Shown here: positions 35,360 through 45,599 of the stretch, one piece after another
How the letters are laid out: every line of letters starts with the position of its first letter
How positions within the stretch are numbered: the stretch's first letter is position 1
Assembly (NCBI RefSeq): GCF_019649055.1
Contig: NW_026570277.1
Location: 885,341-949,340 of the forward strand
Length of the DNA: 64,000 nt
From: Paramacrobiotus metropolitanus
Taxonomy: Eukaryota > Tardigrada > Eutardigrada > Parachela > Macrobiotidae
Direction of reading: 5' to 3'
Notes under the pieces: model-generated
The model's database searches: none
Seen by the model: only the letters and a program-made list of their open reading frames with translations
What the model was told of the DNA's origin: nothing
Position numbers and translations under genes: made by a program

Positions 35360-36222
35360 AATTTCCTTGGAATTTCTGACGTGATGTGGTTTTCCTGATA
35401 TCCACTCATATGGTCTTTATCCAGTAACAATAATTATGCTAGTGAACTCTTGGAAAGAAACAGCACCAGTACGAGAAAAAATTCCCAGTAATGATTACTG
35501 AACATGCAAACTGCACTGTGTACGGGAATGTTCAGTGGTACCGTTGTGACTTACCGGTTAGTACATACCGCTGATCGCGGTAGGATATCATTATTATCGT
35601 CGTATCTGAGCTATGTACAAAATCATCGCGGTATTATACTACAGCGATTAAGCCGGTAGTGCCCGGCAGACAAGTACAGTAATCGCACCGAAACCATTAA
35701 CGAACATTCTTTTAACTTAATATGGAGCCTCGTTAAGCCAAGACGGCTTAGCTGGATGCGCTGGTGAACAGTACAAAGGTCCGAATTTGGCTGAGTCACT
35801 GCGAAAATTAAGTCACTTAAGTACAGGAGTACAGCACAGGAGGACGTCAATCAAAGCCACTAGAATAGACCTCTAGGTCTATCTAGTGACTTTGCGTCAA
35901 TGCCAGAGCATCGATTGACGATTGTCGATGTTATCGCTCTCAAATGTCGTCTTCTTTACAAAATGACCTACAAAATGCAGCAAATCAGGTCACCTGCCTT
36001 ACTGGTAGATGGTCCATAGCTGGAAGCGGGGTAGTGCAGCATTAGTCAAATTTCTGGGGTATTGTGAGTGTAGCATGGCGAACGCTGCAAAGGTTCAACT
36101 GTCTCCGAAGCCATGAATGCCAGTGCTTGGCTTATGTTGAAGGAAGACTTTGAAGCAAAACGAGAACACTTTGAAAGGCGCTTACACTACAGTGTGAGGA
36201 GATTTGTATGCTAGAGGATGAT
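35360..36222. other. Spacer between divergent copies K and F
   Basis: This is the shared upstream region of K (minus) and F (plus). No gene seen. A near-palindrome CACTAGAATAGACC...GGTCTATCTAGTG lies at about 35852-35884. Confidence 0.5.
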
Positions 36223-36302
36223 GCCGCAGTATTGCAGTGGTTAGTTGTTCGGCTATAGACGCAGCTGTCGCGGGTTCAATTCCCGCTTGTGGGGCGTTTT
36301 TT
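36223..36302 (+). repeat. tRNA-like Pol III unit (tRNA pseudogene or SINE head)
   Basis: The segment has an A-box-like TGGTTAGTTG (36238-36247), a T-arm with a perfect 5-bp stem and B-box GGTTCAATTCC (36273-36283), partly pairing acceptor ends (GCCGCAG at the start, GTGGGGC at the end, two mismatches) and a T6 stretch right after it at 36297-36302, as in a Pol III terminator. The anticodon arm is poor, so it is more likely a tRNA-derived SINE head or tRNA relic than a working tRNA. It ends 77 nt before the ATG of copy F. Confidence 0.5.
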
Positions 36303-36378
36303 GGAAACAAGTCTCTTTCCACACAAACGGCCTCTCTTGCAACTTTTTGCTAAACCATCTCAATAAATACCACGCATC

Positions 36379-38832
36379 ATGAACGCTACTCCCCGGTATC
36401 TTCGCCAGTTGTACACGGGGGCCCGCCAGATCAACTACGGGAACACGGTGTTGGTGCACGGCTTCAACGGCGAATGGTGGTTAGGATACGTGCAGGATGT
36501 GGACGGTGAAAACTATCTTGTTGACTTTGATGACAGCACGATTCGGGCTCAGTGGATTTCCTCCCGTCATTTATGGCACCATGAGTTCATACGCCCGACC
36601 TGCCACTACCGGCCCGAGATGGTGGCGCTGCGCGGTGTGGATGGTGGTCCCATGGTATTCCGCTTGGCCATTGTCGTCCACATTCTTGATTCCGTGTTCT
36701 ATATTGTGCGTGCTTCACGTACTGCGAAAGGGCAAGCCCAGTCGGCGGATTATCACCTGGCACACTTTACTCAGTTCGCTCGTGGACCGCTGAACGCCCG
36801 CAGCCTCCTGGAGACACCGACCCGGATCCCATACAAAAAACATGTCATCAACTTCCCCAAAGCCCATCTGCTTCGCGATTTGGATTTCATGCCTCTATTT
36901 CTGGCCAATACATGCCGGCTGCGGTTGAGTCCGGAAGCGAAATGTAACGACGATTGTCGGCATATTCGGGAAGAGGGGGTGGATAAAACTGTGTTTCGTT
37001 GTGCATCCAGACATCGGCCCTGCTTTAACGAGAGTTATACCTTCGGTCTCGGCTGTCGGGTTTTTGTGCGAGCGGATGTCGATTCGGTGACGTTTATTTG
37101 TGCCGAAGTTTACGGATATTTGGGACGGAGCGGTATTAGGAATGGCAACCGCCCCGTCAACAGTATGTTTTGGGACGAAGAATCCTTGAAGAAAGCCTGC
37201 GAAAACTATGTCACTGAGCAGCTGGCCGAACAGTTTAATATGGTCCAGGTTTCACCCTCGCCCGTTGTTGAGCACGGTCAGTAACAGACCCAGAGAAACG
37301 CTTCAAAAACGAATTATTCCCATTTTTTAAGAACATCTTATCCTAGTAGTATAGCACTAATCATAACAATAGGCGTTCTTGGAAGAAATGGGCTACATGT
37401 TTTTACCGGCTGGCCGTAGGAACGTTCGGGATCTTTGGATCGGCTTTTGCTGAGATGATGCGTTTTGTGGGCAGCAGAGCGAGCTTCTCCAGTCTCATCT
37501 CGTATCTAACAGCCTTTCGGACACAGCGCTCAAGTTTATCTGTGGTTGCGGGTATAAATGCGACTGCTGTTCCAGGTACATTGAATGTGAGACCAGGTAA
37601 ACAGAATGGCGCAAATGGCTGGAATCTTTTTTTTAACGTTTAAACTTGGATCATTTTGAGAAGTGTGACCGCGAATGCTGAATTCTGTCGCTATGATGGT
37701 TATTGCCAAATAAACATGGAGTATCGTTACAATATCGGTGCTCAATGACTAAGTGTTCTTCAGATGCGGACGAGTCCTCCATCAGCTACCTCGCGATTCC
37801 AATTTTGGCTGATATTCTGCTTAATCTTGATGTTGATACTCAGTTACGGACGCACCGGTTAGGTTTTCAAACCAAGTAGCAGTGCAAAACTGTAGTATTC
37901 AAGCGTTAATATCACCGGTTGCGAGGAATGTCGATTCCTAAATTGATTTATACTACAGTAGTATTTGGTTTTCTCTCATAATTTACTATATTTATGGATG
38001 TTTTCATTAGAGTATGCGCGCTGTGGCGGGTGCTTCTACTGGATTACGCCAGCCATCGGGACATCGTCTTTGACAGCCGTCGAACGTCGACCAGAAAATC
38101 GTACGACCAGTCTTTGGCAGTGGAAAGATGCTATCATGCCTTCAAATTCCTGACCATACTAAACCGGACAGTTGATCAGCGCACACGCAGATTGATACTG
38201 ATTGATGACTACTGCAATCACTCAAGCGTCGGTTTTGATATCAACGCTAAAATCTCGGGAATCCAAATGCTGTTAGAAACCAAAGGCATCCGCTTGCCGT
38301 TGATTCTTGTGGCGAACGGAGCCAGTGCTGTTGATAAGCCATCGATCTTGTTCTGGACAATTGCTCGTGTCGAAGACAGCAAAGTATACGAAGGGCAGAT
38401 GCTGACTAAACTGATGACTGTTTGCGAGGAACTGCTGTTGATCAATTATTCTGCGGGGGAAGCTACTTATCGTCGCATCCACCGGGGAAATACAGTGCCA
38501 CGGTAGTGGCGGAAAGGCCTTGCGGAATCGTGGTGATGGTTTGTTCCGTCGCGATAATGTCCGACAGGATGTACTGTAACCTTTCCTTTCTTGCGTTTCC
38601 GTGCAAATGTAACCGTTGCTGAACGATGCCAACGCTTTTTATCCGCAGCCAACGAAAACTGTCTGACGAATTACCCAGCGTGTACGTGAAAAGGTCAAAG
38701 CGATACATGCGCACTGGGTGACTATTCAGAGGTATGGACTTCCATTCCGGCCTTCCTTAGAATTTAAGCAGGCTTTTAATGTTGGAAACTTTTAATGTGG
38801 AAGCTTCGAAAGCTGATGCAACTAAAGATTGA
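36379..38832 (+). pseudogene. Tudor-like/F-box family copy F: exons 1-2 intact, exon 3 end and exon 4 decayed
   Basis: Exon 1 (36379-37276, 898 nt) encodes MNATPRYLRQLYTGARQINY and the Tudor-like core (GEWWLGYVQDVDGENYLVDFD). Exon 2 (37764-37857, 94 nt) is an F-box variant, ISYLAIPILADILLNLDVD, in which the usual LPP is LAI. Exon 3 starts at 38011 (VCALWRVLLLDYASHRDI) and is good through LLLINYSAGEA, then stops at 38506. Beyond that, only shifted remnants of the EKVKAIHAHW block remain to about 38762, and a remnant of exon 4 ends at the TGA 38830-38832. The intron-2 donor is GTTAGG. A shortened protein with both domains could be produced. Confidence 0.78.
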
Positions 38833-39495
38833 TTTAGGGACTAATATAACAATATAATGACAAGACGCATAGTACATTTCATTGTCGCTACACGTAGACC
38901 ATGCTGTCTGCAAAATAATACATGGATTGCTTTTTATTTATTGGAAAATATTTATTGGCGTAACTGTATCAGTGCACTGATTGGATAGCGGTGAAATAAC
39001 TGCGTTAGAAATGTTTGCTGGAAGACTATTATAAATTTTGCCATTGACCTTTTAATTTTCTTGTCTATTAAATCATGGGTAAGTAATCACAGTGATGCAA
39101 TATGATGATTGTTAATTATCCAACATGTGCGTTTCATTACCATCGTTACCGGCGAATATCATCAATGCGGCAAAGATTGTTATAATATGAATACTGAATT
39201 CCTTTATCGCAATTCCGCCCAAAAGTTTACCACCGTTACCATAATGCGATGAAATGAGCGCATTCGCAGTTCAAATGCAACACGTTACGCGATAGAAATT
39301 ATGCAGCTGCCACCGACAGCTGTTTTTTTCACTATTACAATATGGTACGGTACAACTCAGTTATTGCAAAGACTGTAAATTCGAATTTCGAAGTTATCTA
39401 AGTTAGCTAAGCTTCAACTGCATCGTCCAACCCGTAATCGTCAGATCTGTCTCCACGACAATTTTCTGCTTGCCATTTCCGGATTCAGGATTGTC
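38833..39495. other. No gene recognised
   Basis: AT-rich spacer upstream of fragment G. Confidence 0.5.
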
Positions 39496-39613
39496 ATGAG
39501 CGTGACACCGCTGTATTTTCAAGAAGTGTATGAAGGTGCACGCGAGGTGAACTACGGAAACACGGTACTAGTACAGCGCCACAGCGGCCAGTGGTGGCTG
39601 GGACAGAAGTGAC
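39496..39613 (+). pseudogene. F-box family copy G: start of exon 1 only, cut by repeat sequence
   Basis: The ATG at 39496 opens MSVTPLYFQEVYEGARE, then YGNTVLVQRHSGQWWLGQ, the family N-terminus, and breaks off exactly after WWLG. Beyond this point the sequence is unrelated and leads into the GC-rich tandem array at 39680. The coding remnant ends at a TGA at 39611-39613. Confidence 0.8.
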
Positions 39614-39679
39614 TCAATCTGTACCAAACTTGAAATCGGCTGTCAGTGTCGCGTCCAGGACCAACCTTGAAGTACGTGC

Positions 39680-40163
39680 GACACGGTATATAACCGCGAC
39701 AGCCCGCGACAGTACTTTCGCTGCTGGCAGACTGCATACCGCGACGCCGCGACAGCCGCGACACGGTGTATAACCGCGACAGCACCGCGACAGTACTTGT
39801 GCTGCGGCCAGGCAGTGTTTCCGCGACACCGCGACAGCCGCGACACGGTATATAACCGCGACAGCCCGCGACAGTACTTTCGCTGCTGGCAGGCTGTATA
39901 CCGCGACGCCGCGACAGCCACGACACGGTGTATAACCGCGACAGCACCGCGACAGTACTTGTGCTGCGGCCAGGCAGTGTTTCCGCGACACCGCGACAGC
40001 CGCGACACGGTATATAACCGCGACAGCCCGCGACAGTACTTTCGCTGCTGGCAGGCTGTATGCCGCGACGCCGCGACAGCCGCGACACGGTATATAATCG
40101 CGACAGCCCGCGACAGTACTTTCGCTGCCGGCAGGCTGTTCCCCCGTGACGCCACGACTTTGG
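39680..40163. repeat. GC-rich tandem array of alternating 80- and 82-bp units (162-bp higher-order repeat)
   Basis: Units start GACACGGTRTATAA at 39680, 39760, 39842, 39922, 40004 and 40084, so spacing alternates 80, 82, 80, 82, 80. The two unit types differ: one has CAGTACTTTCGCTGCTGGCAG, the other CAGTACTTGTGCTGCGGCCAG. Each unit is itself built from CGCGACAG and CGACAGC steps and holds a TATATAA or TGTATAA block. All three minus-strand frames stay open across it, which is a by-product of the repeat and not a gene. Confidence 0.9.
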
Positions 40164-40612
40164 TGCAAGCTGAACCGCGCAGCTCGAGACGGACAATTTT
40201 GTTGCGACGGCGTGAGACAGCATATGTCCGCGATGACGCAGCGAGTCTACTGATTGACGACGAAAGCTGAGAAATTTAAAGCACGTCAAAATGTTACTTA
40301 CTGGAAAACTCAAACAGGCGTGTTCCTGCTTGAGACTAATAGTTGCACAGTTAGGGAACGATATTAATGGCACGGAATGGATCTGTGCAAGATCTGAAAT
40401 TAATTTGAATGGATCTGCGCAAGTGCTGGATAACGAACGTTATTCTTATATTTGCTAGGCACGCTGGTCGTTAAGATTGGATGCACTTTTACAAGTTGTA
40501 GCTCTAAGATAGACCATTCCATGGAAAAAATGGTAAAGTAAAGTACATTCCGTTTAAACTGTTAAGCGAACTAAAATAATTCTAGTATAAGTCATTAGAG
40601 TCACTTAAGCGA

Positions 40613-40890
40613 CTTGTAGGTTTTCTTAGGTTTCTTAGGTTTGTTAGGTGTTCTTAGGTTTCTGAGGTTACTAACATTTCTTAGGTTATCTAGGTATTCT
40701 TTGGTATTCGGAGAAACCTAAGACATCTAAGAAACCTAAGAAATTTAAGAAACCTAAGAAACCTAAGAAACCTAAGAAATCTAAGAACACCAAAGAAACC
40801 TAAAAATAACCTAAGAAACATAAGAAACTTCAGAAACTTAAGAAAACATGAAGAAACGTAAGAAGACATAAGAAACACAAGAAACGCCTA
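40613..40890. repeat. Low-complexity foldback of TTAGGTTTC-like and GAAACCTAA-like repeats
   Basis: About 75 nt of tandem CTTAGGTTT variants (40617-40690) is followed by about 180 nt of the complementary AAGAAACCTA variants (40710-40890), so the two arms can pair into a long imperfect hairpin. It resembles TTAGG telomere repeats only superficially; the period is nearer 9-10. Confidence 0.7.
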
Positions 40891-40909
40891 ATTCCAAATC
40901 CAAGTCATA

Positions 40910-41040
40910 AAGTCCAAGTTTTAGAGTCCAAGTGAAGTCCGAGTTTTAGAGTCCAAGTGAAGTCCAAGTTTTAGAGTCCAAGTGAAGTCCGAGTTTTAGA
41001 GTCCAAGTGAAGTCCAAGTCCAAGTTTTAGTATTCCAAGT
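40910..41040. repeat. 25-bp tandem repeat, four full copies
   Basis: The unit AAGTCCRAGTTTTAGAGTCC plus AAGTG repeats four times, with R alternating A, G, A, G, which points to growth by a 50-bp dimer. It abuts the foldback at 40613-40890. Confidence 0.85.
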
Positions 41041-41599
41041 CCGATTCCAAGTCCGAGGTTGAGCATGGGCCAGATACGACGCTTAGGGCAGTCAGATATT
41101 GTGAGAACTGCTTAAAACTTTTAGCTGCTGTTTTCGACCTTTTAACACGCAGTGTTCTTAACTTCTTGATCCTGATGTTTCGCAATGCAAGGCATAGTTT
41201 AAAAATTACAGTATTTTGATTGCATCGTTGAAGCAGTTTTAACGACATGACTCTTAAGTGAACTCGACGCCTAAACGTATATTTATACGTACTAATGTTT
41301 GTAACTAATAAAAACTGGTATAAACTACTGAAAATATTACTAGAAATACCTGTCTTTATTCGGTAAAAGTCTTTTCAAGCGAAGGAATTTAACGGAGAAC
41401 GTGTAAACATTTTGTCTATTTCGCCTCATTTCACTAGCTGGATGCTGCAAAAACGCTTTTTGAACTAACGTCGTTATACACAGTGAGTACAAATTACTCC
41501 TTCTGAATACAAAAAAATTTTTGAGAGCGGGCGAAAGCTCTAGTGGATGTAAGCAAATCTGGGGCCATGTGCCGGAACCATTTCTCAATTTGGAAACTT

Positions 41600-41725
41600 G
41601 TGCAGCATTGACCAGAACCTCTTGGTGGCACTACGGAATGCTGACGGAAATCCATTGTTTTTCCGGCCGGGTACTGTCATCAACAATTCCGGTGGATTAT
41701 ACTGTACCGTAAGGCGAATGCGACA
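41600..41725 (+). pseudogene. F-box family exon 1 fragment, plus strand (H1)
   Basis: From 41625 the plus strand reads VALRNADGNPLFFRPG, then TVINNSGGLYCTV, which aligns with residues about 80-110 of copy I (VALRDADSQPLIFRPG, AVIHDSGGIYRVV). The upstream part, with a possible LWPH remnant near 41560, is decayed and the rest of the gene is absent. Confidence 0.65.
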
Positions 41726-41871
41726 AATGTCGGTTGTTTTGCAATCAAGCAACAGCAACAAACAGCTGGCGTAAAACTCACTAATACAGTATACAGTATA
41801 TTGCAGTATATCGCCGTGGAGCGAAGATTGTAATGATATGAACAAGGGTTCATTACCATCCAAATCCTTAC

Positions 41872-42132
41872 ATGTTGAGAAAGACGCGAATACACTTCCA
41901 GTCATCGTAATCGGGCAATGTTTCCACCCAGAACGTATGGTGGGCCGTCACATTTTGATGAGTTTGCTGACTGACGGCCGGGCATTGGACGTTGAGTGCG
42001 GAGAGAAAGCGTCGACGGTGCTCCGTTGGCGTCTCCATGGAACGGATGCGCAGACACGGAATGACGATGTTCATGTGAGCGATATCTGTACGGTGGGCGT
42101 GTTCATCAATGAGTCCCCAGCCAGCCATGATG
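41872..42132 (-). pseudogene. F-box family exon 3 fragment, minus strand (H2)
   Basis: The minus strand reads IPCLRIRSMETPTEHRRR, FLSALNVQCPAVSQQ and VETLPDYDDWKCIRVFLN, the end of exon 3, with the family donor phase (AT/GTAAGG at 41871). The fragment is cut on its upstream side exactly where the perfect palindrome at 42133-42187 begins. Confidence 0.75.
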
Positions 42133-42219
42133 AGTATCAATCAGTGCCGTCCAGTACGAATCGTACTGGACGGCACTGATTGATACTGGCGAGGATCGTA
42201 CTGTACGATCCTCGCCAGT
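42133..42219. repeat. Two adjoining perfect palindromes
   Basis: Arms of 27 bp (AGTATCAATCAGTGCCGTCC plus AGTACGA) around one base form the first, 42133-42187. Arms of 17 bp (ACTGGCGAGGATCGTAC) around one base form the second, 42185-42219. They share the ACT at 42185-42187, so together they would extrude as two neighbouring cruciforms. Confidence 0.95.
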
Positions 42220-43394
42220 AGGAAGTATTACCATGTGTTGACTAACACCACTTCATCACACACGACCGTCAAGTCCGATAGCGCATGCAGGGAATAGCAG
42301 TTCGACAAATGATACCGACGCACAAGTCACCCTTGCACCGAAATCTGAGACGCTGCCTATTCGACCCTCACTCATTAACTAGCAGGTTGAGGCGCTGGAG
42401 AAAGATAAGTCCCGATCAACCCTGATACCTCCTCACGCATTCCACTGTAATCTCTGCAGCATTATGTTGTACGCAAAAACATTATCCCTGTTTCAACACA
42501 AGAAAAACGCTAGCCGAAAAGATCAATTTAGCTGAACCCGAAATACAGGTAAGTCGCTGCTGTTTATTGATGGGTTTGAATAAGGCCTAAGGCATGGGAT
42601 GTAGGTGTGGTTTGTTGCTCGTCGTGCAGAAGCCTATCAACAATTCAAGCTGCGGCAGAATCGTCGGCCAGCGGATCCGGACATGAGCCGCGGTGCCAAC
42701 GCTCCAATTAGCACAAGTACTGCTTCCGCCAGTTTTACCAAGATCTACGCCCTATATTCATCATAGCCGTTCCAGCAGCTCATGAAATGTGCGAGGTTCA
42801 CTGGTAGCCGGCGTTAAAACTCCGTCGAGTGCCAGATATGTTGGAATTGTGTTCTTGATTTAAGCGATAAATTTCAAAACGCACTCTGGTCAATGTCGTA
42901 GTAATCTTTGCGCCTCGGCGAAGTACCGCATATTTGTGCGTGACTCCACCTATTTATTGTTGCTACTTGTTTGCAGAAAAAGACCTTAAGAAAAATGCCC
43001 CTCTACAAGTCGCGTTATGTTTTTCGAAATTAGAGTATGACACGGAAGGTGCAATTGCCATTCGAGGCAACCTGGACAAATCGTTTTGGATGATGTGTGA
43101 ACCACCATGAGATTACTGACACAAGAATAAAACAGTTACTAGCACAACACTGATTGCACAAAAAATGAAAAAAATTTCTGCTGGGTTCCGTTTGGGCGCA
43201 GGGCATTTGTGATGATGTTACCATGAAGAGGAAAAATAAAGTAACAATGATAATTAGAAGGGCAAAAGGATTAACTGCTGAAAATTCCAGATACAGATTT
43301 CTGTTAATGGTTTTAGTGGGAGAGTTTATCCTTCCAAGAACACCATGACAAATAACGTAAAATGCCGCACACCGATTGTGGCTGTTAGATTCTG
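42220..43394. other. No gene recognised
   Basis: Spacer downstream of copy I. The 149-codon minus ORF at 43030-43479 overlaps exon 4 of copy I in another frame and is not counted. Confidence 0.5.
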
Positions 43395-45599
43395 TCAATC
43401 CTTTAAGCACCCATCCAGTGCCGCGAAGGTCACTCTGGTCAACGTGGCCAGATCCAGTTGTCGAAGATCGAAGGTCCACCAGCGTTGTGCATGGTCTTCG
43501 GGCCGCAAACTATTGAACCTGATTAATGAAGAATAACCGGCTCAGCAATCAACCATACCAACACTTAAAAATTTTCATATTTTTGTTCATATACAGTATC
43601 TTGCATTGCTACTTACATCTGTAGAAACAGGCGAATACTCGTCCATTCCTCGGGACAAGGCAATGACTGCACCCAACCGGCATAAACCGCGGCAACTTTG
43701 TTATATACACGCTGAGAGACGTGCGGACAATGGTCGTCAGCCGCTTCTAAAAAGCGCATCCTTTGCTCGTTAAACGCATCCGTACAGCGGAAGCGCAGAA
43801 ACGGAATGATGATTTTTTGCTGGTTGACATTATGACCGTAACGCATCGGGTTAGGTTCGGACTTCCTTACTGCTCCCTCAGCGCTGAACGCAACCTCCCA
43901 AGCCGATCCACTGATGGCCTCGGTCGCGGCGTAGTTGATGAGCAGAAACTGCTGACAGACGCCGTCAACAGGTCGTACTCCAACTTGCCGTTTCTGTGAC
44001 GGAGGTGCATTTTCAGGAAGGCGTACGGCCACAAGCCAGCGACATCGTACCCGTTCCGGACGATAATCGTGGTCACTCGTATCTCCTTGGCTTGCAGGAA
44101 TTGCTTAATCGCTGAGAGAGGTTCTCGTAGGTTCAGGAAGGCGTCGGGCGACGGCTCATCCACAACAAACGCTAGCGTTTGAATGTCCCGAGTGATGACG
44201 CGACTCAACATGGTCACGAGGTTGTATGCGCCGCAGTCGTGAGCAACGTTTGATTTCTGGTGTTGGTGCTCATAAACACGGGTTCCTTTAAGGGCCATAA
44301 TGATGTGCCGGTTATTTGAGTAGTACGGCAAAAGTACATTCCACAGCGCGCAGACACTATAAAAACAATTTCGCAGCTAACTTTGCTCGCCCAATAGTTG
44401 CTCAGTTTTTCGTATCAGGTGCGTTCAAAAACTTTCGCAGCCGTCGTAAGGCAAATGAACGGAATAAAAAATTTCAAAACGAAAAAGCTAGTTTAGACAC
44501 TAGTGTCGGTCTTGATTATTTGGTGGGCAACGTGTTGGGACCGAACAGACTTACCGTCTGAATTGTGACTGAGTATTGATGTCCATACTACCCAGAATGA
44601 ATGCCATGAGGGAATGCGGAAGTGTGTTTAACATTTCATCCACATCTGTCGAAAACCCTAGGTAGAGATAGGGAATTTTGAAACCTTTTGCGGTACATCT
44701 TAGTAGCTACGTTGCTTACCGGTTTTACCAGAATCCAAATTAAACATTGGTGCCTCTACAATATTCATCTGTTGTTTCGCCACTTTTTCGGCGAGGTAGC
44801 GTCCACAAGCCGCCGTTAGCGAATCCTTATCCCAGAACATACTACGACCGCTTGCATCGCCATGCACTTCGGCGCAGATGAAAGTGACCGCATCCGTTCC
44901 CACTCGCACAAAAACCCGACAACCGACATTAAATTCGTAAATACCGCCTCGGTGGCATGGCTGCCCGGAGCAGACGAACAGCATGTGGTCCGGCCGATAC
45001 AGCTTAATTTTATAGCAGCAGCTAGCGTAACACACTTCACGGTCGCGGTCAAAGGATAAACGGCATGTACGGGCAATCCTGATCGGTAGAAAATCCAGCG
45101 GTGGCAACAAATTCGCTTGAGCGAAGCGGATAACATGCTTTCGGTACAAAAAGCCCGACTGTCTTTCAAAAAAGCTCTGTCCATCATCCGACGTCGGCAG
45201 TTGTTCGACGAGCTGGGCGCGGTGCACCATGTGTCGAGGGTTTCCGTCGTTCAGACTGACGACGCGATATATACCTCCGGAATCGTGGATGACCGCACCC
45301 GGTCGGAAAATCAACGGCTGACTGTCAGCATCCCGTAGTGCCACCTGGACAGAATAGGGAGTGAAACCCCAAAGTGGACGGTTCCTTAAGAACTGGTGCG
45401 GCCACAGATGACGAGCGTGAATCCATTGCGAGTTAACTGTGGTAGCGTCGAAATCTATGTAGAAGTGGTCGCCGTCAATATCCTGAACGTATCCCAGCCA
45501 CCATTGGCCGTGATCGCGCTGCACCAGCACTGTGTTCCCGTAATTCAACTCACGAGTACCCGTACCCAACTGCCCGTAATGCAGGGGTGTTGCGTTCAT
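43395..45599 (-). CDS. Tudor-like/F-box family copy I, minus strand, complete but for a one-base deletion in exon 3
   Basis: Exon 1 (45599-44720, 880 nt) encodes MNATPLHYGQLGTGTRELNY and the Tudor-like core (QWWLGYVQDIDGDHFYIDFD). Exon 2 (44645-44555, 91 nt, one codon shorter than elsewhere) encodes LNTLPHSLMAFILGSMDIN. Exon 3 (44356-43617) begins VCALWNVLLPYYSNNRHII and ends WVQSLPCPEEWTSIRLFLQ; exon 4 (43518-43395) encodes FNSLRPEDHAQRW to ALDGCLKD. Summed lengths miss a multiple of three by one, in line with a frameshift near 43962 at the VCQQFLLINY motif. That base may be lost in the genome or only in the assembly. Splice sites are all good. Confidence 0.8.

Noticed and set aside
36223-36302. 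Functional tRNA gene
   Set aside because: Acceptor stem has two mismatches and the anticodon arm does not fold well; kept as a tRNA-like repeat.
39680-40163. CRISPR-like array
   Set aside because: Units are contiguous tandem copies without unique spacers, in a eukaryotic context.
39552-40373. 273-codon minus-strand ORF with Arg/Ser/Cys repeats
   Set aside because: It is the translated tandem array; the other two frames are equally open and the product is low-complexity.
40613-40890. Interstitial telomere array
   Set aside because: Only the TTAGG core fits; the period is 9-10 nt and the units are irregular, so it is listed as a foldback repeat.
43030-43479. 149-codon minus ORF with a hydrophobic stretch
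   Set aside because: It overlaps exon 4 of copy I in another frame, and exon 4 has clear family homology.
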